DNA of 64,000 nt from positions 403,421,399 through 403,485,398 of the forward strand of contig NC_053392.1 of NCBI RefSeq assembly GCF_905171765.1, written 5' to 3'. The stretch comes from Bufo bufo (taxonomy: Eukaryota; Chordata; Amphibia; Anura; Bufonidae). Under the pieces are notes generated by a model. That model saw nothing but the letters and a program-made list of their open reading frames with translations. It was not told the DNA's origin and searched no databases. Positions 30,868-42,651 of the stretch are shown here, piece by piece. Numbering within the stretch: position 1 is the first letter of the stretch; the number at the start of each line of letters is the position of its first letter. The position numbers were made by a program, and so were the translations under genes.

Positions 30868-31028
30868 TAGAGATGGCCTTGCGGTTCGCCCGACGGTCGT
30901 TTCGCGGCGAACTTTACTCGTTCGCTGTTCGCCGAACGGGCGAACACATGGCGATATTTACGCCCGCCATATTCTTTTACATTGTGAAGAACTTTAACCC
31001 ATGACACATCCATCAGGTGATATAGGAC

Positions 31029-31079
31029 AGCCAATTGAGACATTTCAGCACATGGACATACCCCCTACCTTATAAATAG
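31029..31079 (+). promoter_or_regulatory. Putative hAT promoter, CCAAT and TATA boxes
   Basis: CCAAT (31031-31035) and TATAAATA (31071-31078) are spaced about 40 bp, some 200 bp inside the left terminus and upstream of the transposase on the same strand. Confidence 0.45.
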
Positions 31080-32049
31080 ACCTGATCTGGCTGCCATTTT
31101 ACATTCTGTCTTTTGTCAGTGTAGAGAGAGGTTGCTGTGTGGAGCAGGGACAGACTGTTAGACTGTTAGTGACACAAATCGCTAGCTAATAGGTCCACAA
31201 AAGTCCTTTTAAGGACTGGTATAGGTGTGCTATTGATTGGTGTGCAGTACAGAGGGATGTAATATACTTATAATATACTTTCTAATATAGAAAGCATATT
31301 ATAGTGGATTTGTATAGTGGAATATGTACGAAGTAAGGGGGCACTCGCATACTGGAAACACTGGACGATTAGGTAAATGTAATTTAATATTCTAAAAACA
31401 GACCCCTAAAATATACATAAAACATATGCTGTAACAACCTATAAATTACATATATGTGAATCCTAATAGCACATTGGTATAGCGTGCTGGCGTGAAATGC
31501 TGTTATGCGTGGTATCACATACGGTCCATATAGACAATCTCCCAATTCAGATATATATTCGCCAGTCTATAGATTCATAAATACACTGGCGTGCAATTGT
31601 GAGTATAGTGAAATAAAGTCCATACAAACAATGTCTCAATTGATATGGAAGAATGACCGCACAATGTGTTCCAATAATAATAGTGGTGTGAGATGTCCGG
31701 AAAATCACACCAGTGATTTGGAACACTATGTCCAATTACGATAGAACATGGGAGTCCAATATTCAAAGATCAGTTGAGCACGTTGGGATGAACTTCCCAG
31801 TTACTTACAGTGTCCAGCCGCTTATGCTGACCCGGTCTCTCCCCTCCTTACTGCTAGACCGCAGTGTATAGTTACCCAGGTGGCCGTGCCTGGCCGACCG
31901 TGGCGTCCCACGTGACCTGGTGATCTGGGGTTCCGGGCGGACGCTTTGATGACGTCACTGCTGTGCGGCGGCAATTTCAAATTCGGAAGTCAATCTTTGG
32001 CGCTTACAGCTAGATATCCAATTTCTTTGGTCTTTTGCTTGAATCCACG

Positions 32050-32114
32050 CTCACTCTGTAATGCCAGACGCGTTTCAGGGTCTTACACCCCTTCCTCAGT
32101 GGCCACCGAGTGAG
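32050..32114 (-). ncRNA. Hammerhead ribozyme in left Penelope arm
   Basis: Inverted copy of the 34375-34439 ribozyme, read on the minus strand in the same sense as the RT/endonuclease frame and downstream of its stop. Core CTGAGGA, stem II AGGG/CCCT, GAAAC GC GTC and the distal stem I CTCACTC/GAGTGAG are all unchanged. Confidence 0.88.
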
Positions 32115-32632
32115 TGGATTCTCACTCCTTATAAATGGTATTGGCCCACCCACAATTGTGCTTTTTTCAGCTTGTTACAATATGTGGAGTGGATTTGGTT
32201 GTTCTTATATTGCTGTTACAATTTATACATAGATATAATTAAAAACATAAATATTACTCCCCATATAATAACTACAATGTTAAAATATTAAGACAATAGT
32301 CCTAGGGAAGAATTGCAAGGTCGGTGATACATTTTGAGGTAAAAACGCATCAAAACCGCAGCCATGTGAACTGCGTTTTGTATGCGATTTCTATAATTTA
32401 ATGTTCTAAAGGGCAAGATGATCCCTGCCAAGGGACTTGGACCTAAACCGCATCAATATACTTGAATCTTGTCTGCGGTTATATGGTTTATTGATTTGTT
32501 CCTCAGATTTCATATGTTGCTGGGATAATTGATAGTAATATATGTGGGGAGCCGTCCCATGGGGAGGAGAATCACAGTGTCAATTATTGATCAAACTGCG
32601 ATATCTCGTCCCCACCGGACAACCCCCCACTG

Positions 32633-33745
32633 TCACAGGAAACCGAAAACCTCCATCTCAGCATTTAGACCCCTTGGTATTATGGTGTCATACTCAAAGA
32701 TTCTACGAGATTCCTGTCGTGACATATGTGCGATGTGGTTACCTCCTCTCCACATTTTTTTGACCCTTTCTATGGCTGTGAACTTTAGGCCAGTTGGGTC
32801 ACAATTGTGTTGAATTTTAAAATGTTTTGATAGGGAGTGTGTTTCTAAACCTTTCTTAATATTCGCCACATGTTCAGCTACTCTCTTTTTGAGTGTCCTT
32901 TTGGTCCTGCCTATATATTGTTTCCTGCACCCACATTCCAACAGATATATAACATCGGTAGAATCACAGGTTAGGCATTCCTGTATCTCTACACTGAAGG
33001 AATTTGTTGTGGATTTTACCCACGTTGTTTTTTTGGGGAAATTGGTAATTTTGCAGTTTGTACATCTGCCACATTTAAAAAATCCATTAGTTGTTAACCA
33101 GTTTTTCTTTTGTTGTTGTTGCCCATCCTTTTTGCTTTTTACTGTTGGGGCTATTTTGCCTGCCAAATTATTTGCCCTTGTGTACGTTATTTTTGGTACA
33201 TCACTCAAAAGTGGGCCAATTAGTTTATCGTTTAGCAAATGTTCCCAATGTTTACGGATGCTTCTTTCCATCACTCTATATTGAGAGCTGAATGGAAGAA
33301 TAATTCTTAGTATTTCATCTGGCGATTGTGGTGCCCCTGTCTCAAAAAACTCCTTTCGTTCCATCTTCTTCACTTTTTCCAGTGATTTGTCTATCAGTTG
33401 GACTGGGTAATCTCTTTCTAGCAATTGTTTCTTCAAGTTAGCAGCCTCTTCATCAAACTTACTCTCAACCGTACAGTTCCGCTTGAGTCTGCGGAACTGA
33501 CCGGTTGGTATGTTGGTTAGCCATCGCGGAAGGTGGCAACTGGTAAATCTGATGAAGCTGTTTTTGGCTACGGGCTTGAAAAACGTACTGCATTGCAGTC
33601 TGCTATCCCTAATCCATATCTCTAGATCCAAGAACTCTACTTTCTCTTGACTAATGGTAGGACTAAATACCAAGTTCTTGTCATTTTTATTGATGTCACT
33701 GAGGAATACATCAAGAGACTCAGCAGTGTTGCACCAAATGAACAA
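32633..33745 (-). CDS. Penelope RT C-terminus and GIY-YIG endonuclease
   Basis: 370 residues from an internal Met; in frame upstream, 33767-33746 still reads WRRYIDDIL, the RT catalytic box, where the inverted arm begins. RT thumb sequence (LDLEIWIRDSRLQCSTFFK) leads to a Cys cluster CGRCTNCK and the GIY-YIG nuclease: CLTCDSTDVIYLLECGC, KQYIGRTKRTLKKRVAEH and LSKHFKIQH, which nicks target DNA in Penelope elements. The endonuclease half has no stops or shifts. The missing RT fingers and palm make the copy non-autonomous. Confidence 0.92.
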   Translation of the reverse strand: MFIWCNTAESLDVFLSDINKNDKNLVFSPTISQEKVEFLDLEIWIRDSRLQCSTFFKPVAKNSFIRFTSCHLPRWLTNIPTGQFRRLKRNCTVESKFDEEAANLKKQLLERDYPVQLIDKSLEKVKKMERKEFFETGAPQSPDEILRIILPFSSQYRVMERSIRKHWEHLLNDKLIGPLLSDVPKITYTRANNLAGKIAPTVKSKKDGQQQQKKNWLTTNGFFKCGRCTNCKITNFPKKTTWVKSTTNSFSVEIQECLTCDSTDVIYLLECGCRKQYIGRTKRTLKKRVAEHVANIKKGLETHSLSKHFKIQHNCDPTGLKFTAIERVKKMWRGGNHIAHMSRQESRRIFEYDTIIPRGLNAEMEVFGFL

Positions 33746-34374
33746 GATATCATCAATGTACCGGCGCCACGACAGGAATCTCGTAGAATCTTTGAGTATG
33801 ACACCATAATACCAAGGGGTCTAAATGCTGAGATGGAGGTTTTCGGTTTCCTGTGACAGTGGGGGGTTGTCCGGTGGGGACGAGATATCGCAGTTTGATC
33901 AATAATTGACACTGTGATTCTCCTCCCCATGGGACGGCTCCCCACATATATTACTATCAATTATCCCAGCAACATATGAAATCTGAGGAACAAATCAATA
34001 AACCATATAACCGCAGACAAGATTCAAGTATATTGATGCGGTTTAGGTCCAAGTCCCTTGGCAGGGATCATCTTGCCCTTTAGAACATTAAATTATAGAA
34101 ATCGCATACAAAACGCAGTTCACATGGCTGCGGTTTTGATGCGTTTTTACCTCAAAATGTATCACCGACCTTGCAATTCTTCCCTAGGACTATTGTCTTA
34201 ATATTTTAACATTGTAGTTATTATATGGGGAGTAATATTTATGTTTTTAATTATATCTATGTATAAATTGTAACAGCAATATAAGAACAACCAAATCCAC
34301 TCCACATATTGTAACAAGCTGAAAAAAGCACAATTGTGGGTGGGCCAATACCATTTATAAGGAGTGAGAATCCA

Positions 34375-34439
34375 CTCACTCGGTGGCCACTGAGGAAGGG
34401 GTGTAAGACCCTGAAACGCGTCTGGCATTACAGAGTGAG
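34375..34439 (+). ncRNA. Hammerhead ribozyme in right Penelope arm
   Basis: Type I fold with all core bases: CTGAGGA (34390-34396), stem II AGGG/CCCT (34397-34400 with 34409-34412), GAAA (34413-34416), two-pair stem III closing on GTC with cleavage after 34422. Stem I pairs GCCA (34386-34389) with TGGC (34423-34426), then after an internal loop CTCACTC (34375-34381) with GAGTGAG (34433-34439). Very short stem III is typical of Penelope hammerheads, which are thought to act best as dimers. Confidence 0.92.
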
Positions 34440-35272
34440 CGTGGATTCAAGCAAAAGACCAAAGAAATTGGATATCTAGCTGTAAGCGCCAAAGATTGAC
34501 TTCCGAATTTGAAATTGCCGCCGCACAGCAGTGACGTCATCAAAGCGTCCGCCCGGAACCCCAGATCACCAGGTCACGTGGGACGCCACGGTCGGCCAGG
34601 CACAGCCACCTGGGTAACTATACACTGCGGTCTAGCAGTAAGGAGGGGAGAGACCGGGTCAGCATAAGCGGCTGGACACTGTAAGTAACTGGGAAGTTCA
34701 TCCCAACGTGCTCAACTGATCTTTGAATATTGGACTCCCATGTTCTATCGTAATTGGACATAGTGTTCCAAATCACTGGTGTGATTTTCCGGACATCTCA
34801 CACCACTATTATTATTGGAACACATTGTGCGGTCATTCTTCCATATCAATTGAGACATTGTTTGTATGGACTTTATTTCACTATACTCACAATTGCACGC
34901 CAGTGTATTTATGAATCTATAGACTGGCGAATATATATCTGAATTGGGAGATTGTCTATATGGACCGTATGTGATACCACGCATAACAGCATTTCACGCC
35001 AGCACGCTATACCAATGTGCTATTAGGATTCACATATATGTAATTTATAGGTTGTTACAGCATATGTTTTATGTATATTTTAGGGGTCTGTTTTTAGAAT
35101 ATTAAATTACATTTACCTAATCGTCCAGTGTTTCCCGTATGCGAGTGCCCCCTCACTTCGTACATATTCCATTTTTCCTTCTAGGTCCTGAGGGTAGGAC
35201 CGGAGGGTGAGCACCTATCCATACGTGATAGGGGTGAGCCGCTGTATTTTACATACGTGGATTTGTATAGTG

Positions 35273-36430
35273 TGTAGTGTCCCACTAGGTGAATGTGGGC
35301 ACTACACAAGGGTCAATTGGGCCACGTGGTACTCCTACTCCTGAGGGACAGTGGCAGTATATTTAACCGTCCATTTTAATGTATTTTCTATATGTTTTTA
35401 TATGTATTGTTCCCCTGTGATATGTGCAGCAGGCCTATTAGGGTGTAGTTAGGCATCCTAGGCACTAGGGGGAGCCAGTGAACACTTAGTATATATATTT
35501 AGACCCAGACAGCGAGGAGAGAGTCTGTAGTCAGGAGTCTGTGGAGACAGAAGTGAGAGGGCACTAGCCAGAGATTTGCTGAGGGCCTCCTCCTGACATG
35601 CAGCTAGATAGTCCAGGCTTCTAGCTGCAACAAGGAGGCTAGTGAAGGATCGTAGCCTGCCTATGGATAATGAGCCTCAGTTAGCTCAGAAGATTTACCC
35701 CATGAGAAGAGATGTACCTCCTGGGAGAAAACCTGCAGTTGCCACAAGCCAAGCAGAGCCAGTGTTTCCAGCTAGTACAAGTAAGCTGAAGGGCAGAAGG
35801 AGTAGTAATGTAAAGCAAGGATGAATACCTGAGGAAGACTGTTTACCAAGGATAAAAGCCAGCATTGAGGTATCCGGGCCTTGGGATAAAAACCAGACAG
35901 GAGTTCTAAGGAACAGTGTACACTATTTCTGAGGAGAAGGTACAGCCTGATTCTGAGTGTGTTGTTGTTTACCCTCTTAGTATCTTGCAAGGAACAGTAT
36001 ACCTGCCATTGATTGTGAAAGTCTGCTTGTGAAGTGTATCTTATATGTGGAACTGAATTGACATCCATCTGTACAAAGTTGAACTGTTTTCAAGTAAAGC
36101 AAAGTTTGGTTCACTATACCATCTGTGTACCTCACTTATTACAACTAGAAACCGGTGTGCCACCGTTACAGGCACTGGCGTCACGAACCTTAAAGGGACC
36201 TTGCCCCAGGCACATAAAATACCTGCAACATCTAGGGCACCTCATCCACCACTAGGCCTGGTCCCTAAATACAGAGTGTGCCCCAGAGGACTACTGTGCC
36301 AGCCTCTCCTTCACTGCTGTACGCCTGCCCAGGGTTCTCCTACAAGTGAGTAACCCTCGCTTGCCCAAGAACTGTGACCTCACAATCGCATTACCCTGCA
36401 GGTCTTGCGTGTTGCAAGTGCAGCATTGTG
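35273..36430 (+). mobile_element. LTR-like insertion, unclassified
   Basis: Begins TGTAGTGTCCCACTAGG right after the Penelope duplication and contains a TATATATTTAGACC box, a short exon-like GC-balanced region and GGCACTGGCGTCACGAACC, a layout seen in retrotransposon LTRs. No clear CA terminus with target duplication was established and no coding sequence was recognised. It could also be ordinary hAT leader sequence. Confidence 0.35.
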
Positions 36431-36735
36431 ACTGGTGATCGGTTCTGCAGCGATACTACAACTACAAAGAGTGACAAACACAATTAGAAAAAAGTATTTT
36501 AACTGGTGTGATAGACCAGTGGCCCCCAAGACCACATATTGAAGCGAGGTGTTATATAAGAATATACTTTTCAAATAGTGTATTTGGGTACTGCAGAAAT
36601 GTATCCGCTTTCACTGCGCTACCTCTGCTACACACAGTGAGAAAATTTAAAGGAGAAATGTTTTATAACTGGTGTGATTATAGACCAGTGGCCCCCAAAA
36701 CCACATATTGAAGCGGGGTGTTATATAAGAATATA

Positions 36736-38376
36736 CAGTCAGATCCATAAATATTGGGACATCGACACAATTATAACATTTTTGGCTCTATACACCACCA
36801 CAATGGATTTGAAATGAAACAAACAAGATGTGCTTTAACAGCAGACTGTCAGCTTTAATTTGAGGGTATTTACATCCAAATCAGGTGAACGGTGTAGGAA
36901 TTACAACAGTTTGCATATGTGCCTCCCACTTCTTAAGGGACCAAAAGTAATGGGACAATTGGCTTCTCAGCTGTACCATGGCCAAGTGTGTGTTATTCCC
37001 TCATTATCCCAATTACAATGAGCAGATAAAAGGTCCAGATTTCATTTCATGTGTGCTATTTGCATTTGGAATCTGTTGCTGTCAACTCTCAAGATGAGAT
37101 CCAAAGAGCTGTCACTATCAGTGAAGCAAGCCATCATTAGGCTGAAAAAAACTAAATAAACCCATCAGAGAGATAGCAAAAACAGTAGGCGTGGCCAAAA
37201 CAACTGTTTGGAACATTCTTAAAAAGAAAGAACGCATCGGTGAGCTCAGCAACACCAAAAGACCTGGAAGACCACGAAAAACAACTGTGGTGGATGACCG
37301 AAGAATTCTTTCTCTGGTGAAGAAAACACCCTTCACAACAGTTGGCTAGATCAAGAACACTCTCCAGGAGGTAGGTGTATGTGTGTCGAAGTCAGCAATC
37401 AAGAGAAGACTTCACCAGAGTGAATACAGAGGGTTCACCACAAGATGTAAACCATTGGTGAGCCTCAAAAACAGGAAGGCCAGATTAGAGTTTGCCAAAA
37501 CGACATCTAAAAAAGCCTTCACAGTTCTGGAACAACATCCTATGGACAGATGAGACCAATATCAACTTGTATCAGAGTGAAGGGAAGAGAAGAGTATGGA
37601 GAAGGAAAGGAACTGCTCATGATCCTAAGTATACCACCTCATCAGTGAAGCATGGTGGTGGTAGTGTCATGGCGTGGGCATGTATGGCTGCCAATGGAGC
37701 TGGTTCTCTTATATTTATTGATGATGTGACTGCTGACAAAAGCAGCAGGATGAATTCTGAAGTGTTTCGGGCAATATTATCTGCTCATATTCAGCCAAAT
37801 GCTTCAGAACTCATTGGACGGCGCTTCACAGTGCAGATGGACAATGACCCAAAGCATACTGCAAAAGCAACCAAAGAGTTTTTTAAGGGAAAGAAGTGGA
37901 ATGTTATGCAATGGCCAAGTCATTCTCCTGACCTGAATCCGATTGAGCATGCATTTCACTTGCTGAAGACAAAACTGAAGGGAAAATGCCCCAAGAACAA
38001 GCAGGAACTGAAGACAGTTGCAGTAGAGGCCTGGCAGAGCATTACCAGGGATGAAACCCAGCGTCTGGTGATGTCTATGTGTTCCAGACTTCAGGCTGTA
38101 ATTGACTGCAAAGGATTTGCAACCAAGTATTAAAAAGTGAAAGTTTGAGTTATGATTATCATTCGGTCCCATTACATGTGGTTCCTTAACAAGTGGGAGG
38201 CACTGTTATAATTCCTACACCGTTCACCTGATTAGGATGTAAATACCCTCAAATTAAAGCTGACAGACTGCAGTTAAAGCACATCTTGTTCGTTTCATTT
38301 CAAATCCATTGTGGTGGTGTATAGAGCCAAAAATGTTAGCATTGTGTCAACGTCCCAATATTTATGGACCTGACTG
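36736..38376 (+). mobile_element. Tc1-like transposon in hAT leader
   Basis: Termini CAGTCAGATCCATAAATATT and AATATTTATGGACCTGACTG, flanked by TA (36734-36735, 38377-38378). Length 1641 bp, with inverted repeats of roughly 200 bp (AACGGTGTAGGAATTA and TAATTCCTACACCGTT mark their inner ends). It carries one plus-strand transposase gene. Confidence 0.93.
37095..38133 (+). pseudogene. Tc1-like transposase, N-terminus broken
   Basis: The start MRSKELSLSVKQAI lies at 37095. A frameshift near 37150 and a TAG near 37349 disrupt the HTH half (REIAKTVGVAKTTVW). From 37492 the catalytic half is intact: [26 protein letters not shown] and HSPDLNPIEHAFHLLK, with 34 residues between the second Asp and the Glu as in DD34E enzymes. 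It ends FATKY followed by a stop at 38133. Confidence 0.92.
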
Positions 38377-38559
38377 TACTTTTCAAATAGTGTATTTGGG
38401 TACTGCTGAAATTTAGCCGCTTTCACTGCGTTACGTCTGCTACACACAGTGAGAAAATTAAAAGGAGAATTTTTTTTATAACTGGTGTGATTATAAACCA
38501 GTGGCCCCCAAAACCACATAAAGTCACTGCGCTTCTCTAGAGACTTTTGTCACCGGGTC

Positions 38560-41500
38560 ATTTAAAAAATTACAGGCAGAGGAAGAGGCAGGTCCTTCTG
38601 CAGGGGTGGTAGGGGTAGGGCAGGAGCACCAGGCCAGAGCCAAAGTGGGGAGTTGCAGAAGTTGCGTTCGATTACATCAAAGGAGGCACCAGACTTGGTT
38701 AAGTGGCTCACTCAGCCTTCCGCTTCTGCACCCTCCTCATCCTCTCTATCTGCACCCTCTTCACTCTCTGCTGTGTGCACCCCCAAAGACACCACCAACA
38801 ACACCACCAACACCATATACCCTCCGCTTGAGTCACAGGAATTATTTTCCGATCCATCACAATACATTTCCGATGCGCAGCCATTCTTGGCATCGGATCA
38901 GGAAGAGGAGGTAGCAACATCCGCCACTGAGCAGTCTGACGACAGTACCCAGATCAGCCCAAGGAGGTTGGTCCCCGCTGTTGCTGCTTACTCCGAGATC
39001 TCTAATGTTAGTAGTGGGGAAGGTGATGTCGATGATGACGTGTCTATGGACGAAACGTGGGTGCCCACAAGAGAGGAAGAGGAAGGGAGTTCACAGAGGG
39101 AAAGATGGACCAGCAGATAGGGGGGAGAAGCAGGCCGAACTTACATTGCACAGGAGGGACAAACCAGACTGCTAATGTATCAGGAGCGAGCCATCAACCA
39201 TGTACGGTCACATTTGGCGCTCCCAGGACGCCGGCACATGGCTCCGCAGTATGGGCTTTTTTTTATGTGTCAGCTGCTGACAATAGTGTTGCCATCTGCA
39301 GCCTTTGCAGTCAACGCATAAGTCGCGGTAAGCCCAACACTCACCTAGGGATGACCGCCTTAAGAAGGCATCTGGCCCCCCATCAACGAGCCCAGTGGGA
39401 GCAACGCCGTCAGAACCCACAAAGCCACACTCCCGGCTCTCACCGTCCAGCCTCTTCTACTTCTCCTCTCTCCTCACAATTGTCCTCCACTCCACCTTCC
39501 ATCATGCCGTCCTCACGTTTGTCAGGAAAAAGGCAGGCTTCCGTGGCCCAAATGTTCGAGCGTAAAAAAATGATGACGCCGGATAACCCTCTTGCCCAAT
39601 GGTTGACCGCTGGCTTGTCGGAACTTATAGCCCGCCAACTACTGCCATATAAACTTGTGGACTCTGAGGCCTTTTGAAAATTTGTGGCCATTGGAACACC
39701 ACAATGGAAGGTCCCAGGAAGGAAATATTTCTCGCAGAAGGGCACCCTAGAGCTATATGGCCACGTTCAGCGGCAAGTGAATGTATCTCTGGCACACAGT
39801 GTCGGTGCCAAGATACATCTGACCACAGACACAAGGTCTAGCAAACACGGGCAGGGAAGGTATATAACTTTTACTGCCCACTGGGTGAACCTTCTGACGG
39901 CCGTCAAGCATGTAACCCGTGGCACCCATGTAGATTTGGTGTTACCGCCACGGATTGCATGCAGGCCTGCCTCTTCTTCTCCTCCTCCTACTCCATCCTC
40001 CCTCTCCTTCTCAGCTAACTCCTCATTTTCCGCTGCTAGCGTCTCTTCCGCTGAGCCGGCCAAGATCCCAGAACCTATTCGACATGCCAGGTGAGATGCT
40101 GCCCTTCTGTGCTGCGTCTGTTGTGCCTGGAAGCCAAAAGCCACACCGATCCTGCACTCCTTTCAGCTTTGTGTTCAGATCAGTGGCTAACACCACTCAA
40201 TTTGACAGTTGGTAAAGTGGTGTGCGACAACGGTGCCAATCTGCTGAGCGCGCAAAATTACACACGTGCCGTGCATGACACACGTCCTGAACTTGGTCGT
40301 GCAGTGATTAGTTGTCAAATACTCTGGGGTCCAGGACGTCTCGCGGCAGGCCAGGAAAATCTTGGGCCATTTCAGAAGATCTTACACGGCCGTGGTTCGC
40401 CTTGCTGACATTCAGCGGCGACACAACCTTTCCGTCAGATGTCTTATTTGTGACTGCCCGACGCAATGGAACTCAACCTTGTATATGCTCGATAGGATGC
40501 TCCAGTAGAAGCATGCAGTTAACGACTACCTGTACGAACTCTGCGGCAGGACAGGTTCTGGGAGCTTGTTTTTTTTTTACCGCGCCAGTGGCTGCTCATG
40601 CGCGATGCATGCAGACTTCTGCGGCCATTTAATGAGATCACCAAACTGGTCAGTAACATTGTACCTTTTGCCTTCTTTCTGGAGCATTAATTGCGTCGTG
40701 ACATTGATCAAGCCATCAAGGAGTAGGAGCAGGAAGATGAGGAAGTAGCAATGCTGGATGAATTACCGGGGGAGGGGGGGACAAGTCAACAAGAGGAGTC
40801 TGAAGAGGAATCAGAGGAGGATGGTGCCGGGGAGGAGGAGGAGCAAGAAGAGCATGCTTTAAACCTTTCTGGGATCCCTGGTGTTGTCCGTGGATGGGGG
40901 GAAGAGAACGAGGACGACATTATCCTGGATGATGAGCAGGAGCCAAGCCACTACACCGCTCCCAGTTTAGTGCAAATGAGGGCCTTTGTGCTCCAGTGTT
41001 TTAAGAGGGACCCCCGTATAAAAGCATAAAGGATCAGTACTGGGTGGCAACGTACTTAAACCCCTGGTACAAACAAAAAATGACGGAAATGTTACCACCA
41101 TCACAGAGGGCTGTCAGAATGCAGCACTTCCAGGAATGCTTAGAGAAATGCTGCATTCTGCTTTTTTGGGCTCTGGGAGAGGAATGTCCACTCACAGAGG
41201 AATAGTTGAGGGTACCAATCCAACAGCGCCTGCAAGAAGAGGGCGGTTTGAAGATGTGCTGGTCACTTTTGATATGAGATCATTCTTTCAGCCGACCCAT
41301 CGACAGCTGTCCTCCGGATCCAGCATCAGGGAATGCCTAGACCGATAGGTGTCCGACTACATCGGGTTAACGGCCGATCTGAACGCTCTGAGAAGTGATG
41401 AACCCCTGGACTACTGGGTGGGCAGGCTTGACCTCTGGCCAGAGCTTACACAATTTGCAATAGAAATGTTGGCTTGCCCCTTGTCAAGTGTCCTGTCCGA

Positions 41501-41640
41501 AAGGACATTCAGCGCAGCGGGGGGGGATCGTGACCGATAAGCGCACTCACCTAGCTCACGACAGTGTTGACTACCTCACATTTCTAAAAATGAATGAGGC
41601 ATGGATCTTGGAGGAATTCAACACATGTGACCAGTAGACC
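38560..41640 (+). pseudogene. hAT transposase with BED finger, degenerate
   Basis: Fragments in order: acidic N-terminus (38653-39120), BED finger VWAFFYVSAADNSVAICSLC with the TALRRHLAPH histidines (about 39245-39380), AQMFERKKMMTPDNPLAQ, KIHLTTDTRSSKHGQGRY (first Asp; the usual Trp is Arg), VGKVVCDNGANLLS (second Asp, 40212-40250), an acidic block, and LACPLSSVLSERTFSAAGG (Glu, 41470-41525) followed by the dimerisation tail. At least six frameshifts or stops. It parallels the 25.5-28.9 kb transposase but is clearly another family member. Confidence 0.88.
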
Positions 41641-41739
41641 ATGTTTTATTCAAATTCCTCATGACAGCCCATATCCGCCACCACCCATAACAATTTATGG
41701 TCCCTGTCTTTGGTAAATACAGCGGCATAAAAGGCCTTT

Positions 41740-42245
41740 TATGTCCGTTGAATGCCTATTTTTGGGGCCTGTAATGGCCGACACTTATTTATCCTGTGAA
41801 TGCCTAATGTACCACCAGCCACAGAATAAAAATTTATTTGCTGTCAGGTGAATGCCTGTCGGCTAATTTTTGGGGCCTGTAATGGCTGACACTTATTTAT
41901 CCTGTGAATGCCTAATGTACCACCAGCCACAGAATACAAATTTATTTGCTGTCAGGGGAACGCCTGTCGGCTAAATTTTGGGGCCTGTAATCGCCGACAC
42001 TTACTTCTGTATCCTGTAAATTCCTAATGTACCACCAGCCACAGAATACAAATTTATTTGCTGTCAGGTGAACGCCTGTCAGATAATTTTTGGGGCCTGT
42101 AATGGCCGACACTTATTTATCCTGTGAATGCCTAATGTTCCACCAGCCACAGAATAAAAAATGCTTTGCTGTTAGGTGAACACCTGTCTGATAATTTTTG
42201 GGGCCTGTAATGGCTGACACTTACTTCTGTATCCTGTGAATGCCT
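41740..42245. repeat. Tandem array, about 120 bp units, 3' of hAT transposase
   Basis: Four to five copies built on TTTTTGGGGCCTGTAATGGC, CTTATTTATCCTGTGAATGC and CACCAGCCACAGAATA. A 3'-side array beside the transposase, as in the first hAT. Confidence 0.88.
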
Positions 42246-42492
42246 AATTTTTCAGACTGGAACTGAAAATCAATGGGTCTGTAAATGTTCCTCTCAATTG
42301 TGGAACGGATGCGGACACATTTTACAGATGTGTGAATGGACCCTATATGTATTTGACATGTATTTACCGGCTGCTGTCAGTTCTGGCTGATTTAGGCCGA
42401 ACTATTACACTAAAACCGAGCAATATTACAAAAAATAAAATATACGTTATAACTGTATAAACGATTTATATAACTTATTAGAAAAAAAATAA
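42246..42492. other. Short MITE-like remnant and AT-rich spacer
   Basis: CAATGGGTCTGTAAATG and GTGGAACGGATGCGGACAC resemble the interior of the GGCCTCATGCACA MITEs, without termini. The rest is AT-rich 3' flank of the Myb-like gene. Confidence 0.4.
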
Positions 42493-42651
42493 TTATGGCA
42501 ACTTTTCCAAAAGCATGATCATCTCATGCACCCTCTTCATGACCTGGCGTTGCCTCTCCTCCATGGCGTTCAGGCGCTCCTGAATGGCACGCATATCGTG
42601 CAAATGCTCCTTTTGGCATTTTGGCCAATTTGGCCTTCAATGTCTTCATTG
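42493..42651 (-). pseudogene. Myb-like transposon gene, exon 4
   Basis: Preceded on the minus strand by a strong acceptor (ATATTTTTTTCAAACAG) and ending in TAA. It encodes a coiled-coil C-terminus, HLHDMRAIQERLNAMEERQR then QVMKRVHEMIMLLEKLP. The codons upstream of HLHD are in a different frame, so a one-base indel is present. Such coiled coils close the accessory Myb/SANT proteins of PIF/Harbinger elements. Confidence 0.5.

Larger units (their letters stand above)
31320..35256 (-). mobile_element. Fold-back Penelope-like element
   Basis: Flanked by a 16-bp direct repeat GTGGATTTGTATAGTG (31304-31319 and 35257-35272). Two near-identical inverted arms of about 1.4 kb (31320-32721 and 33768-35171) surround a unique 1.05 kb core coding for the RT C-terminus and a GIY-YIG endonuclease. 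Each arm carries one hammerhead ribozyme. The RT is cut at its YIDD box and joined there to the inverted 3' end. The right end has an extra 85 bp without counterpart in the left arm. Confidence 0.92.
36480..38520. repeat. 145-bp repeats of hAT leader, split by Tc1
   Basis: A unit containing TATTTGGGTACTGC, CGCTTTCACTGCG, CTACACACAGTGAGAAAA and ATAGACCAGTGGCCCCCAA occurs at least 2.5 times: a partial copy ending about 36570, a full copy to 36735, and one resuming at 38379. The Tc1 insertion (36736-38376) interrupts the array at a TA. Confidence 0.85.
30868..42245 (+). mobile_element. Second large hAT transposon, interrupted
   Basis: Left terminus TAGAGATGGCCTTGCGGTTC at 30868 with a TTCGCC/GGCGAA palindromic subterminal region, a promoter-like block, 145-bp repeats, a broken BED-finger transposase (38560-41640) and a 3' tandem array (41740-42245). 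Nested insertions: Penelope (31320-35256), an LTR-like segment (35273-36430) and Tc1 (36736-38376). The right terminus was not found, so the right limit is only the end of the array. Confidence 0.7.
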
